Shown: positions 42,600 through 51,422 of the stretch, piece after piece
Layout of the letters: every line of letters begins with the position of its first letter
Numbering within the stretch: the stretch's first letter is position 1
NCBI RefSeq assembly: GCF_021602345.1
Contig: NZ_BQID01000012.1
Location: forward strand, 1-64,000
DNA length: 64,000 bases
Reading direction: 5' to 3'
Source of the DNA: Pseudomonas pharyngis
GTDB lineage: Bacteria; Pseudomonadota; Gammaproteobacteria; Pseudomonadales; Pseudomonadaceae
Program-made: the position numbers and the translations under genes
Notes under the pieces: model-generated
Told to the model about the DNA's origin: nothing
Databases searched by the model: none
What the model saw: only the letters and a program-made list of their open reading frames with translations

Positions 42600-42615
42600 A
42601 TGAATGTATGTTCAT
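42600..42615. promoter_or_regulatory. Palindrome before the small membrane protein gene
   Basis: ATGAA, TGTATG, TTCAT: five-base arms around six bases, extended imperfectly on both sides, about 65 bases before the small gene's start. It resembles a TetR-type operator. Confidence 0.4.
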
Positions 42616-42691
42616 TCGACGAGGTGTGGAATGTGCTACGGCGCAAGGGCGTTTCCACACGCAAGTCGATGGCTCCCGGCGGGTTTTCCTC

Positions 42692-44044
42692 TTAACGCAT
42701 CTGCAGGATGATCGGACTGCTGCTGGCCGGATCGGTGTGCTCACGCAGTTTGCCAACCGTGTTTGCATCAACAGCACTGCCCTGATTGCCCCAGGTGCTG
42801 CGCATGAAGGTCAGCACCTCGGCGATCTGCTGATCCGACAGCTGCTCACGAAAGGCTGGCATGCGATAGGCATCCGGCACGCCGGCCGTCACCACTCGTT
42901 GCGATCCATTCAGAGTGATGTTGATTGCCGAGGCACTTTCCTTGGCCAATGCCGAGGTGGCGCCCGCCAGTGGCGGCATCCACTGCGATTGACCCTTGCC
43001 GTCCAGACCGTGGCACGACGCACAGCGCGTCACGTAGGTATGCGCACCGGGCGAGTCCAGACGTTGCGCTGCCGAAGCCGCTTGATACTGCCAAGGCGCG
43101 CCATCCCGTTCGCGATCCCCGGGTAGCGACTTCAGGTAGTGGGCAATCGCGGTCAGATCGTCATCGCTCATGAACTGCGTGGAGTTGTTGAACGCCTCGG
43201 TCATCGAGCCGTAGACCACCGCGTGTTGGTTGCGACCGGTCTTGAGGAACTGCACGATCTCTTGCTCGCTCCAGCGGCCCAGCCCGGTGTTGTGGTCATC
43301 GCGCAGGCTCGGTGCGTACCAGCCATCGAGCAGGGCACCGGCCAGGTATGGCTTGCGGGACTCGTCCAGTGCCTTCTCGTTGAACGCCAGGCCGCGCGGC
43401 GTGTGGCAACTGCCGCAGTGCCCGGCGCCCTGCACGAGATAAGCGCCGCGGTTCCATCGTTCATCCTGCGACGGTTTGGTCACATAAGGTTCGGCGTCGA
43501 CAAACACACCGTTCCACAGTGCAATCGGCCAACGCAGGTTCAGCGGAAACGGAATCGCACTCGGGATGTTCGCCTGTTTGACCGGCGCCACGCCTTTCAT
43601 GAAGAACGCATACAGCGCTCGCACGTCGTCATCACTGAGCTTGGCGTAGGACGGGTAGGGCATGGCCGGGTATAAACGGCGACTGTCGGGCGCCACGCCG
43701 TGGCGAACGGCACGGTCGAAGTCCGCCAGGCTGTAGTTACCGATGCCGGTTTCCGTGTCCGGGGTGATATTGGTCGCATGGATCGCGCCCAGCGGCGTGG
43801 CCATTTCCAGGCCGCCGGCGAATGGCGCGCCACCCGGCACGCTGTGACAGGCCACGCAATCGCTGAGCCTGGCGACGTATTCGCCACGGGCGACCAACGC
43901 CGGGTCGATATCGGCCACGGCGATCTGAGTGTTTTCCAGGCGCGAGACAGGCTCGCGGGTGACATACCAGGCCAGCAGGCCTGCCGCGACCAGGCATGGC
44001 ACCGCCAGCCAGCCAGCGGTTCTTGCGAATCGGCTGTTATTCAT
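42692..44044 (-). CDS. Triheme membrane-anchored cytochrome c (cassette 2)
   Basis: A 450-residue cytochrome with three heme sites, CVACH (63-67), CGSCH and CASCH, and an N-terminal membrane anchor (WLAVPCLVAAGLLAWYV). It is a paralogue of the cassette-1 cytochrome: both have the stretch GTLYSTNITPD or GAIHATNITPD after the first heme. ATG 44044 has GGAG upstream and lies 17 bases after the Mo subunit stop; a TTG overlapping that stop is less likely. Here the cytochrome is the last gene of the cassette, in contrast to cassette 1, where it is the first. Confidence 0.92.
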   Translation of the reverse strand: MNNSRFARTAGWLAVPCLVAAGLLAWYVTREPVSRLENTQIAVADIDPALVARGEYVARLSDCVACHSVPGGAPFAGGLEMATPLGAIHATNITPDTETGIGNYSLADFDRAVRHGVAPDSRRLYPAMPYPSYAKLSDDDVRALYAFFMKGVAPVKQANIPSAIPFPLNLRWPIALWNGVFVDAEPYVTKPSQDERWNRGAYLVQGAGHCGSCHTPRGLAFNEKALDESRKPYLAGALLDGWYAPSLRDDHNTGLGRWSEQEIVQFLKTGRNQHAVVYGSMTEAFNNSTQFMSDDDLTAIAHYLKSLPGDRERDGAPWQYQAASAAQRLDSPGAHTYVTRCASCHGLDGKGQSQWMPPLAGATSALAKESASAINITLNGSQRVVTAGVPDAYRMPAFREQLSDQQIAEVLTFMRSTWGNQGSAVDANTVGKLREHTDPASSSPIILQMR

Positions 44045-44061
44045 GGACGCTCCGGGGCTGA

Positions 44062-46311
44062 TCAACTGAAGGTGTGTCGGCTCATGGGCAGGCTGCGCAC
44101 CCGTTGACCGGTCAGCGCTGCCACCGCGTTAGCGACAGCGGGCGCGACCGCAGGCAACGGCGGTTCACCGATGCCACCCATTTTTTCCCCGCTCTCGACC
44201 ACGCGCACATGAACCCGTGCCATCCGCGCAGGCGGCAAGATCGGATACAAGTCATAGTTGCGCGCCCGGGGTTTGCCATCGATCCACACGGCTTCTTCCA
44301 CCAACGTCTGCGACAGTCCCAGCGCCACGGCGCCATTGACCTGAGCCTCGACAATCGCCGGGTTGACGATGCTGCCCGGATCAATCGCCTGCCAGATGTC
44401 ATGCACCTTGACCTGGCCGTTCTCGATGGACACCTCCGCGATCACCGCCGTCTCGGTACCGAACGGCGAAGCCATGGCCACCCCGCGCGCGCGCCGGCTG
44501 CCATCCTCGGCGGTAAACGGCCCACGTTTCCAGCCACCTGAAAGTTCACCCACGGCTTGCAGCAGTGTGGTCAGCCGTTGGTTGCCGCGCAGTAAATGCA
44601 GGCGCAGGTCGAACGGGTCCTTGCCACCCTTGTCGGCCAGTTCATCGAGGAACGATTCATAGAAGAAGTCGTTGAGGGAATTACCCACCGAGCGCCAGTA
44701 GCCAAGCATCGCCGGACCTTTGACGTAGATCTGTGCGATGCGCTTGTTGGGGATCGCATAGGACTTGCCTGACAACCCTTCAAGCGCCGTCGGGTCGAGC
44801 TTTTCACCTTGCTTGCCGGCGAGGGCTTCGGTCGGGCCTTCGGTGGCACTGATCGCTTCGATTGCCAGCGGCCAGCCGTCGTTGTCCAGCGCGGCACGGA
44901 AATTCACGGCGGCAACCGGGCGAAGCACGTCACGCAGGAACTCTTCCTCACGACTCCAGATCAGTTTGACCGGGCGACCAACCGCTTTGGACAGCGCGAT
45001 CGCCTGAGGATAGGGATTGGCCGAGTCGTAGAGGAAGTGCCGACCGAAGAACCCGCCCAGCAGCGGCGAATGCAAGGTGATGCGCGACGGATCCAGTCCT
45101 GTGCGCTTGGCGATGTCGGCGCGGAACATGTCCGGCGCCTGATTCGGCAACCAGACTTCCAGCGAACCGTCCGGATTGAACCGGGCCAGCGCTGAAGGCG
45201 GTTCCAGTTGGCCGTGGTTCAGGTATTGGTTGTGGTAAGTGGCGTCGATCCGGGTCTTGGTCTCCTTGAGAATCGAAGCCACATCGCCTTCGTGTTCATC
45301 ATCTTTGGCGGGGCTTTTATCTTCAGCGAGGCGCTTGAACCACGCATCGCTGGAAAAGTCGGCGGGCATCGGCCGCACTTGGCTGTCGGCCGTCGGCTCT
45401 TGCCAGTCGACCTGGATCGCCTCGACGGCACGTTTGGCGTGCCACCAGCGCTCGGCGACCACCGCCACAGCGCCCGGCAGACGATGCACGGAATGTACGC
45501 CTTTCATCGCCTTGACCTGGTCTTCGTTGCGCAGGTTGCCCACGGTCATCCCCAGGCGCGGGGCATGTTGAACGGCGGCATGCAGCATGTCGTCGACCTT
45601 CAGATCGATGCTGTACAGCGCCTTGCCCGTGGACTTGTCGTAGGCATCGAGGCGCTTCACCGGCTTGCCGATCCAGCGGAACTGACTCGGATCGCGCAGC
45701 TTTACAGAGGCCGGATCGGGAACCGGCAAATCCATCGCGCGCTCGGCCAGTTCACCGTAGGCCAACGAGCGGCCCGATTTGGCGTGTACCACTTTGCCAG
45801 GCTCGGTGGTCAATTCACTTACCGGCACGCCGAGTTGCTGCGCGCCCGCCTGCAACAACATGGCGCGGGCAAGGGCACCGAGGCGGCGCATGACCGGGTA
45901 ACTCATGCGCACCGACATACTGCCGCCGGTGATGCGCATGCCGTTTTCCATCACCACATAGGCTTCGCCAGGCGGAGCGGCTTCGACCAGGAAGGTTGCC
46001 GGGTCGGCATCCAGCTCTTCACCGACAATCTGCGCCATCGCAGTGAACGTGCCTTGTCCGCCTTCCATGAACGGGCAGAGCAGGCGCACCCGATTGTCCG
46101 GGCGGATCTCGAGGAACGCCGGGACCTGTGTGCCGCGCTCGGCCGTCGCAGAAGTGGCAGCTTGTACGCGCGTCGTACCCAGTGGCAGACCGAAGCCGAG
46201 CACCAGTGCGCCGACGGCGGTACCGGTCAGAAAACGTCTGCGCGACACATTGATCGGTTCATGCAGATCCAGTACTGAAGCGTGCTGTGAAGGGTCGATA
46301 CGAACGTTCAT
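44062..46311 (-). CDS. Molybdenum-dependent aldehyde/isoquinoline-type oxidoreductase, large subunit (cassette 2)
   Basis: A 749-residue periplasmic Mo subunit of the xanthine oxidase family. The Tat signal carries VSRRRFLTGTAVGALVLGF. The ATG at 46311 overlaps the 2Fe-2S stop as TGATG; a GTG one codon earlier is possible. Family landmarks are CPFMEGGQGTFTAMAQIVG, GGFFGRHFLYDSANP and the C-terminal catalytic-glutamate motif GGIGEPPLPAVAPAVANAV. The motif is the classical GxGE, unlike the GAAE of cassette 1. Together with its 2Fe-2S and cytochrome partners it should oxidise aldehydes or heterocycles. Confidence 0.92.
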   Translation of the reverse strand: MNVRIDPSQHASVLDLHEPINVSRRRFLTGTAVGALVLGFGLPLGTTRVQAATSATAERGTQVPAFLEIRPDNRVRLLCPFMEGGQGTFTAMAQIVGEELDADPATFLVEAAPPGEAYVVMENGMRITGGSMSVRMSYPVMRRLGALARAMLLQAGAQQLGVPVSELTTEPGKVVHAKSGRSLAYGELAERAMDLPVPDPASVKLRDPSQFRWIGKPVKRLDAYDKSTGKALYSIDLKVDDMLHAAVQHAPRLGMTVGNLRNEDQVKAMKGVHSVHRLPGAVAVVAERWWHAKRAVEAIQVDWQEPTADSQVRPMPADFSSDAWFKRLAEDKSPAKDDEHEGDVASILKETKTRIDATYHNQYLNHGQLEPPSALARFNPDGSLEVWLPNQAPDMFRADIAKRTGLDPSRITLHSPLLGGFFGRHFLYDSANPYPQAIALSKAVGRPVKLIWSREEEFLRDVLRPVAAVNFRAALDNDGWPLAIEAISATEGPTEALAGKQGEKLDPTALEGLSGKSYAIPNKRIAQIYVKGPAMLGYWRSVGNSLNDFFYESFLDELADKGGKDPFDLRLHLLRGNQRLTTLLQAVGELSGGWKRGPFTAEDGSRRARGVAMASPFGTETAVIAEVSIENGQVKVHDIWQAIDPGSIVNPAIVEAQVNGAVALGLSQTLVEEAVWIDGKPRARNYDLYPILPPARMARVHVRVVESGEKMGGIGEPPLPAVAPAVANAVAALTGQRVRSLPMSRHTFS

Positions 46312-46766
46312 CACGCGTCCCCCTTGCCGGCAAGCTCATGCACGGCGGCATGAATGGCGTTGTAAGTACCGCAGCGGCACAGATTGACCATCGCCGCCTC
46401 GATCTGCGCATCACTCGGTTTGGGGTTCTGCTTGAGCAGCGCGGTGGCGGCCATTACCTGCCCGGACTGGCAGTAGCCGCACTGGGCGACCTGCAGATCG
46501 ACCCAGGTCGAGACAACCCGCTTGCCCACGTCATCGGCCTCGATGGCCTCAATGGTGGTGACCTCGCGGCCAACCACACCGGCCACTGGCGTGACGCACG
46601 AGCGCACGACGTTGCCGTCCACCAGCACCGAGCAGGCGCCGCATTGCGCAAGACCGCAGCCGTACTTGGTGCCGGTCATGCCCAGATCATCGCGGATCAC
46701 CCACAGCAAGGGCGTATCGGCGTCGGCATCGACCTGATAGGTCTTCTGGTTGATTCGTAGTTCCAT
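46311..46766 (-). CDS. 2Fe-2S subunit of molybdenum oxidoreductase (cassette 2)
   Basis: A 151-residue subunit with two [2Fe-2S] clusters: YGCGLAQCGACSVLV plus a cysteine in VRSCVTP, and QCGYCQSGQ plus NLCRCGTY. It is the first gene of cassette 2, followed by overlap into the Mo subunit. An AraC gene read in the same direction ends 77 bases before it and probably controls the cassette. The N-terminus MELRINQKTYQVDADAD is the standard family start. Confidence 0.94.
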   Translation of the reverse strand: MELRINQKTYQVDADADTPLLWVIRDDLGMTGTKYGCGLAQCGACSVLVDGNVVRSCVTPVAGVVGREVTTIEAIEADDVGKRVVSTWVDLQVAQCGYCQSGQVMAATALLKQNPKPSDAQIEAAMVNLCRCGTYNAIHAAVHELAGKGDA

Positions 46767-46843
46767 GATTCACCCGCTGATCATCGGTTGACGTGCATTG
46801 TTATGAGCGGTGACACGCAGCGAGGCGCATCACCGATTTTCGT

Positions 46844-47776
46844 TCAATTCGCGACTGTGCCGAGCGCTTCTGCCTCGTAGGGCTGTCCGCGTAAAAGGGC
46901 CATGTCGCGGCTCGGTGCGGTACCGAACAGGCGGCCGTATTCGCGGCTGAATTGCGAAGGGCTTTCATAGCCGACCGCAAACGCCGCCCGCGACACGTCC
47001 AGGCGCTCGACCAACATCAGCCGCCGGGCTTCGTTGAGCCGCAGCCATTTCTGGTACTGCAGCGGACTCATGCCGGTGAGCTGGCGGAAATGATGGTGAA
47101 AGGTCGGCGCGCTCATCTGCACTCGCGCGGCCAGATCGTCGATGCGCAGGGCATCGGTGTAGTTGACCTTCAGCCAGTCAATGGCCTTGGCGATGCGATA
47201 ACCCTGACCGTCGACGGCAGTGATCTGCCGCAGCCGTGGGCCTTGGTCGGTATGGAGCAGCCGATAGTGGATTTCTCGCAGGATCAGCGGCGCCAGGACC
47301 GGGATCGCCTCGGGTTCATCGAGCAACGCCAGCAAGCGATCGAGCGCGTCCTCCAAAGCTGACGACAGGCTGCCGATCGCAGCGCCCGTACCCGTTGATG
47401 GCTGGCGTTTCGCGGGCAAGCCGCTCTTGGTGATGACCTCGGCAAGCATGCTGACATCCAGCTTCAGCACGAAGCCGACACAGGGCCGCTCGGGACTGGC
47501 GAGCATTACTTCGGAGTTCGCGGGCAGATCCAGCGACGTGACCAGAAACCGCGACGGGTCATAGCTGTAGCCCTCACCACCGACCCACAAGCGCTTTTCG
47601 CCGCGGCCCACGAGAATCAGGCTGGGTTCGATCATGCACACAACGGGGGGCGCCGGCTGGTCGCGACGAAACAGCGACAGCCCGGGTATCGACGTGGCGA
47701 AGTCACCCGGTGCGTTCACACGCGGGTCGATGTGCCGTGCCAAAGGTGATTCCTGGGGCAGAGGGGTCGGGATCAT
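46844..47776 (-). CDS. AraC-family regulator with N-terminal cupin-like domain
   Basis: A 310-residue AraC regulator of the AraC_N/YqhC-like type. The N-terminal part contains PPVVCMIEPSLILVGRGEK and YDPSRFLVTSLDLPANSEV, typical of the sensing domain; the HTH part has IDDLAARVQMSAPTFHHHFR and SRAAFAVGYESPSQFSREY. Regulators of this type often respond to aldehydes and control neighbouring reductases or oxidases, which fits its place just before the cassette-2 oxidoreductase and opposite an MFS exporter (231-base divergent region). Direct evidence for the inducer is lacking. Confidence 0.92.
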   Translation of the reverse strand: MIPTPLPQESPLARHIDPRVNAPGDFATSIPGLSLFRRDQPAPPVVCMIEPSLILVGRGEKRLWVGGEGYSYDPSRFLVTSLDLPANSEVMLASPERPCVGFVLKLDVSMLAEVITKSGLPAKRQPSTGTGAAIGSLSSALEDALDRLLALLDEPEAIPVLAPLILREIHYRLLHTDQGPRLRQITAVDGQGYRIAKAIDWLKVNYTDALRIDDLAARVQMSAPTFHHHFRQLTGMSPLQYQKWLRLNEARRLMLVERLDVSRAAFAVGYESPSQFSREYGRLFGTAPSRDMALLRGQPYEAEALGTVAN

Positions 47777-48007
47777 GTGGGCTCACTCCTTTGACTGAAC
47801 TCTAATGCGCGCGCGAGACGTTTCCTATCCGTCACCCTGCATCCCCAGAGGATCAGGCAAGCATTCAAGAGGAATGCACTAGGGAAGCACCGGATTGACC
47901 GGGAGAATGTGTCTATCTGTTACAGGGGGCAGTGCCCGGACGGGCGACAAACTGCTTGCCCCTGCGCATCACCCCCCCTACGTTTTTTCGCACCACAGGT
48001 AGTTTTC

Positions 48008-49216
48008 ATGACGTTACCTTCTACAAAACCTTCTAAAAGAACGGGCGGCTGGAGCGCCGTGCTGGCCATGTCGTTGGCCGCATTCGCCCTGGTCGCTTCC
48101 GAGTTCATGCCCGTCAGCCTGCTGACGCCGATTGCAGCAGACCTGCACATCACCGAAGGCCAGGCCGGGCAGGGGATTTCCGTGTCCGGTGCTTTCGCAC
48201 TGATCACCAGTCTGTTGATCGCCTCGGTCGCCGCTCGCATCGAACGCAAGCAGCTTCTGCTGGGCCTGACCTTGCTGATGATCGTCTCCGGAACGGTCGT
48301 CGCGCTCGCCCCGGGCTACCCGTCATTCATGTTTGGACGTGCGCTGATCGGGATTGCGATCGGTGGTTTCTGGTCGTTGTCGGCGGCGACTGCCATGCGC
48401 CTGGTGAAGCCTGAACAGGTTTCCCGCGCGCTGGCCATCGTCAATGGCGGCAACGCTTTGGCCACGGTCATCGCCGCTCCGGCGGGGAGCTTTCTGGGCT
48501 CGTTGATCGGCTGGCGCGGCGCATTCTTCTGTGTGGTTCCGGTCGCGGTGCTTGCCGCCGTGTGGCTGCTGATCAGCCTTCCGTCTTTCAAAGCCGAGCG
48601 CCAGGTCGGTAGCGGCAACGTTCTGCGGCTGATGAAGCAATTGCCAGTGGCCTTGGGCATGGTCGCCGTCAGCGTCTTTTTCATGGGCCAGTTCATGCTG
48701 TTCACCTACCTGCGACCATTTCTTGAGGGCGTGACGGGCGTCAGTGTCTCAACCTTGTCGTTCATGCTGCTGGGGCTGGGACTGGCCGGTTTTATCGGCA
48801 CCTTTCTGATCGAACGGTTTATGGGTCGCGGCCTCTACCGCACGCTGACCGCCATTCCGCTGATCATGGCGGTGATCGCGCTGGCGTTGGTCAGCTTCGG
48901 CAAATCACCGCTGCTGACCGCCGTGCTGCTCGGACTCTGGGGGCTGGTCGCCACGGCCGCGCCGGTCGGCTGGTGGACATGGCTGGCGCAAACGCTCCCG
49001 GATGATGCTGAGGCGGGAGGCGGCTTGCTGGTAGCCATCGTTCAACTGGCAATTGCCGGCGGCGCAATCATTGGCGGTCTGGCCTTTGATTTGAGCGGCT
49101 ACAAAGCCACCTTCGAGCTTAGCGCCGCTGTCCTGGTCGCCGCTTCCGTGCTGGCCTGGCTGGCCGGGCGCAATGCCACGCAAATTCATCTTGTCGAGTC
49201 GAGCGCGACAGCCTGA
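48008..49216 (+). CDS. MFS transporter, DHA1 (AraJ/NepI-like)
   Basis: A 402-residue exporter with twelve predicted membrane segments. The N-terminal helix region VLAMSLAAFALVASEFMPVSLL and the loop FGRALIGIAIGGFWSLSAATAMRL are common in the NepI/AraJ-like sugar or nucleoside efflux group. ATG 48008 is preceded by CAGGTAG; the longer frame is a poor match. It is divergent from the AraC gene and probably co-regulated with the cassette-2 oxidoreductase. It ends 22 bases from a small gene on the other strand. Confidence 0.92.
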   Translation: MTLPSTKPSKRTGGWSAVLAMSLAAFALVASEFMPVSLLTPIAADLHITEGQAGQGISVSGAFALITSLLIASVAARIERKQLLLGLTLLMIVSGTVVALAPGYPSFMFGRALIGIAIGGFWSLSAATAMRLVKPEQVSRALAIVNGGNALATVIAAPAGSFLGSLIGWRGAFFCVVPVAVLAAVWLLISLPSFKAERQVGSGNVLRLMKQLPVALGMVAVSVFFMGQFMLFTYLRPFLEGVTGVSVSTLSFMLLGLGLAGFIGTFLIERFMGRGLYRTLTAIPLIMAVIALALVSFGKSPLLTAVLLGLWGLVATAAPVGWWTWLAQTLPDDAEAGGGLLVAIVQLAIAGGAIIGGLAFDLSGYKATFELSAAVLVAASVLAWLAGRNATQIHLVESSATA

Positions 49217-49237
49217 GGAGATCACCTGCAACCTTCC

Positions 49238-49408
49238 TTATGGCTCAAGCATCAAACTGCGCCAAACGATAACGGGCGCTTGAACCTGCACATCATCCGG
49301 TTGAAGCACTTGCTGCTCCTCTGGCGAAATCAATTCGGCTGAGGGCCGCTCCAGCAGTAAAGGCTGTGCAGTGTCTACGTTCAATTCAGGAACAGGCGGC
49401 GTGGTCAT
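49238..49408 (-). CDS. Small hypothetical protein (56 residues), coupled to quinone reductase
   Basis: A short frame whose ATG overlaps the stop of the upstream quinone reductase by ATGA, so translation coupling is likely. The product begins MTTPPVPELNVDTAQPLL and ends VIVWRSLMLEP; it is acidic, rich in Pro, Gln and Val, and has no hydrophobic helix. No family recognised. Position at the end of the TetR/ene-reductase operon argues that it is real; its small size argues for caution. Confidence 0.5.
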   Translation of the reverse strand: MTTPPVPELNVDTAQPLLLERPSAELISPEEQQVLQPDDVQVQAPVIVWRSLMLEP

Positions 49409-50403
49409 TTGAGCGCAACAACGACCTTGCCCTTGGCGCGTCCCTGCTCAACGTACTTCAATGCTTCAGCCGTTGATTCAAAGGGGAAGGAACGATCAAC
49501 CACAGGTTTGATGATTCCGTCCTCAACGAGCGCGGTGATGCGTTGCAGTTGAGCGCCATTGGCCCGCATGAACACAAACGCATAGCTGACGTCCTGCTTG
49601 CGCGCTTTGCGACGAATGCCAAGGCTCAGCAGGCGCATGACTTGCTGCAATGGCCAGGATAACCCTTGCTCCCGCGCGAACTGCACAGTGGGTGGGCCCG
49701 AGATGGAAATGAGCTGGCCACCGGGTTTCAGGACCTTGAGTGACTTCTCCAGCACGTCGGCGCCGAGGCTGTTCAGCACCACGTCGTAGTCTTGCAGCAC
49801 TTTTTCGAAGTCCTGCTGTGTGTAGTCGATCACCAGATCGGCCCCCAGCGCCTTGACCCATTCGACATTGGCGGTGCTGGTGGTTGTGGCGACAAACGCA
49901 CCGAGGTGTTTGGCAAGCTGAATGGCAATGGTGCCGACGCCGCCTGAGCCTGCGTGAATCAGCACTTTCTGGCCCTTTTGCAGCCGGGCGGTTTCAACCA
50001 GTACTTGCCAGGCGGTCAGTGCAACCAAGGGCAGGGACGCGGCTTGTGCCATGTCGGTATTGGCAGGTTTCAGGGCCACGGCGTTTTCGTTCACGGCGAT
50101 CAATTGGGCGAACGTCCCGATCCGCGCTTCGGGCGGGCGAGCATATACCGCGTCTCCCGGTTTGAAGCGTGTCACCTTCGAACCGACTTCAACCACAACC
50201 CCCGCCAGGTCATTGCCCAGGATCAACGGAAAGGCGTAGGGCAGGATCAGTTTGAACTCGCCTTTGCTGATCTTCGAATCCAGCACGTTGACGCTGCTCG
50301 CATGGACCTCGATCAAGACGTCGTGGGCACCGACTGCGGGGGCGGGCGCTTCGCCAATGCGTCCGGGGTTCTTGCCATAGCCATCAATCAGAAATGCTTT
50401 CAT
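49405..50403 (-). CDS. NADP-dependent quinone oxidoreductase, medium-chain family
   Basis: A 332-residue zinc-free medium-chain reductase. The N-terminus AFLIDGYGKNPGRIGEAP, the segment SVNVLDSKISKGEFK and the cofactor motif VLIHAGSGGVGTIAIQLAKHLGA match NADPH:quinone reductases and alkenal reductases. I start at ATG 50403; the open frame continues upstream but overlaps the hydrolase gene. It is the fourth gene of the TetR-controlled operon and precedes a 56-codon ORF. Reduction of quinones or reactive enals fits its ene-reductase neighbour. Confidence 0.92.
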   Translation of the reverse strand: MKAFLIDGYGKNPGRIGEAPAPAVGAHDVLIEVHASSVNVLDSKISKGEFKLILPYAFPLILGNDLAGVVVEVGSKVTRFKPGDAVYARPPEARIGTFAQLIAVNENAVALKPANTDMAQAASLPLVALTAWQVLVETARLQKGQKVLIHAGSGGVGTIAIQLAKHLGAFVATTTSTANVEWVKALGADLVIDYTQQDFEKVLQDYDVVLNSLGADVLEKSLKVLKPGGQLISISGPPTVQFAREQGLSWPLQQVMRLLSLGIRRKARKQDVSYAFVFMRANGAQLQRITALVEDGIIKPVVDRSFPFESTAEALKYVEQGRAKGKVVVALK

Positions 50404-50470
50404 CGTGGTGCGGCTCTTGCTGGTTGTACGGAGGGTAGTCGGTGGGTTGCGGTGTTGCTGCGTGACGTGA

Positions 50471-51340
50471 TCAAGCATCGAGAAACGCCTGCGCCTTGGT
50501 CACAAAGTCGGCGTGATGCTGGAAAATCCCGCCGTGCCCGGCATCCTCATAAATCACCAACTGTGCGTCGGGGATAAGCCTGGCCAGTTCAAACGAGTTA
50601 ACGCTGGGCACCATGATGTCGTTGTCGCCGTTGACGACCAGCGTCGGCGTGCGCAAGCGTCCAAGCGCTTGCCGCGGTTGTTTGCCCCACGCCGTGATGG
50701 CTTTCAATTGCCGCAGGAAGGCGCGGGGCGTCGGGCCCTTGTCGCGATTGTTCTTGCGTGCCTTGAGGCGCCCTAAATACTGCGAGGCAGACTGTCGCCC
50801 ATTGGCCGACGAGGTGAAGAAAAGGTAGAACTTGGGATCGCGCAGGGTCAGCAAGCCTTTGAGGATCAATGGCCATGACACTGTGCCGACCTTGTCGATG
50901 CCGGTGCCGCCCGCCGGTCCAGTACCGGTCAGAATCAACCGGCGTACCAAGTCAGGCGCCTTGAGGGCAATGTCCTGAGCGACGAAACCTCCGAGGGAAA
51001 ATCCGAGCACATCCACGGTTTTCAGCCCCAGCGCCCTGATCAGTTGGATGGCATCGTCGGCCATTTCACCCACCGTCAGTGGCGCGGTACCACCCGAGTT
51101 GCCGATACCGCGATAGTCGGTGGTGATGACGCGTCTGGTTTGCGCCAAGCCATCGATGATCGCGGGGTCGAAGTTGTCCAGCACCGCGCCCCAATGATTG
51201 AACAGCACGAGGGGCACGCCGGTTGCGGGCCCGGTGTCGCGGTAGGCGTAGGGAATGCCGTTGACCGTGATCGACTGGTTCGCCGCGTCGATGAATGACG
51301 TCGGCGAACCCGGGCGGGAATTTGTCTGTATTGAACTCAT
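50471..51340 (-). CDS. Alpha/beta hydrolase
   Basis: A 289-residue cytoplasmic alpha/beta hydrolase. The oxyanion-hole region reads LVLFNHWGAVLDNFD, the nucleophile elbow is VLGFSLGGFVAQ, the acid is in VVNGDNDIMVP and the histidine in YEDAGHGGIFQHH. The cap region between the strands contains a basic stretch (RLKARKNNRDKGP). ATG 51340 begins the sensible N-terminus. Third gene of the TetR/ene-reductase operon, 82 bases after the SDR gene. Substrate unknown; ester or epoxide hydrolysis is possible. Confidence 0.9.
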   Translation of the reverse strand: MSSIQTNSRPGSPTSFIDAANQSITVNGIPYAYRDTGPATGVPLVLFNHWGAVLDNFDPAIIDGLAQTRRVITTDYRGIGNSGGTAPLTVGEMADDAIQLIRALGLKTVDVLGFSLGGFVAQDIALKAPDLVRRLILTGTGPAGGTGIDKVGTVSWPLILKGLLTLRDPKFYLFFTSSANGRQSASQYLGRLKARKNNRDKGPTPRAFLRQLKAITAWGKQPRQALGRLRTPTLVVNGDNDIMVPSVNSFELARLIPDAQLVIYEDAGHGGIFQHHADFVTKAQAFLDA

Positions 51341-51422
51341 TGTCACTCCGGCAAGCCAGCAGGATTCGATGCAATGCTCTGTGCCTGCATCGAATCTGCC
51401 GCGAATGCTCGCTAGCAAAAAA

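Noticed and set aside
45208-46278. 356-codon frame antisense to the cassette-2 Mo subunit
   Set aside because: Shadow of a high-GC gene; composition is typical of reverse-frame artefacts.
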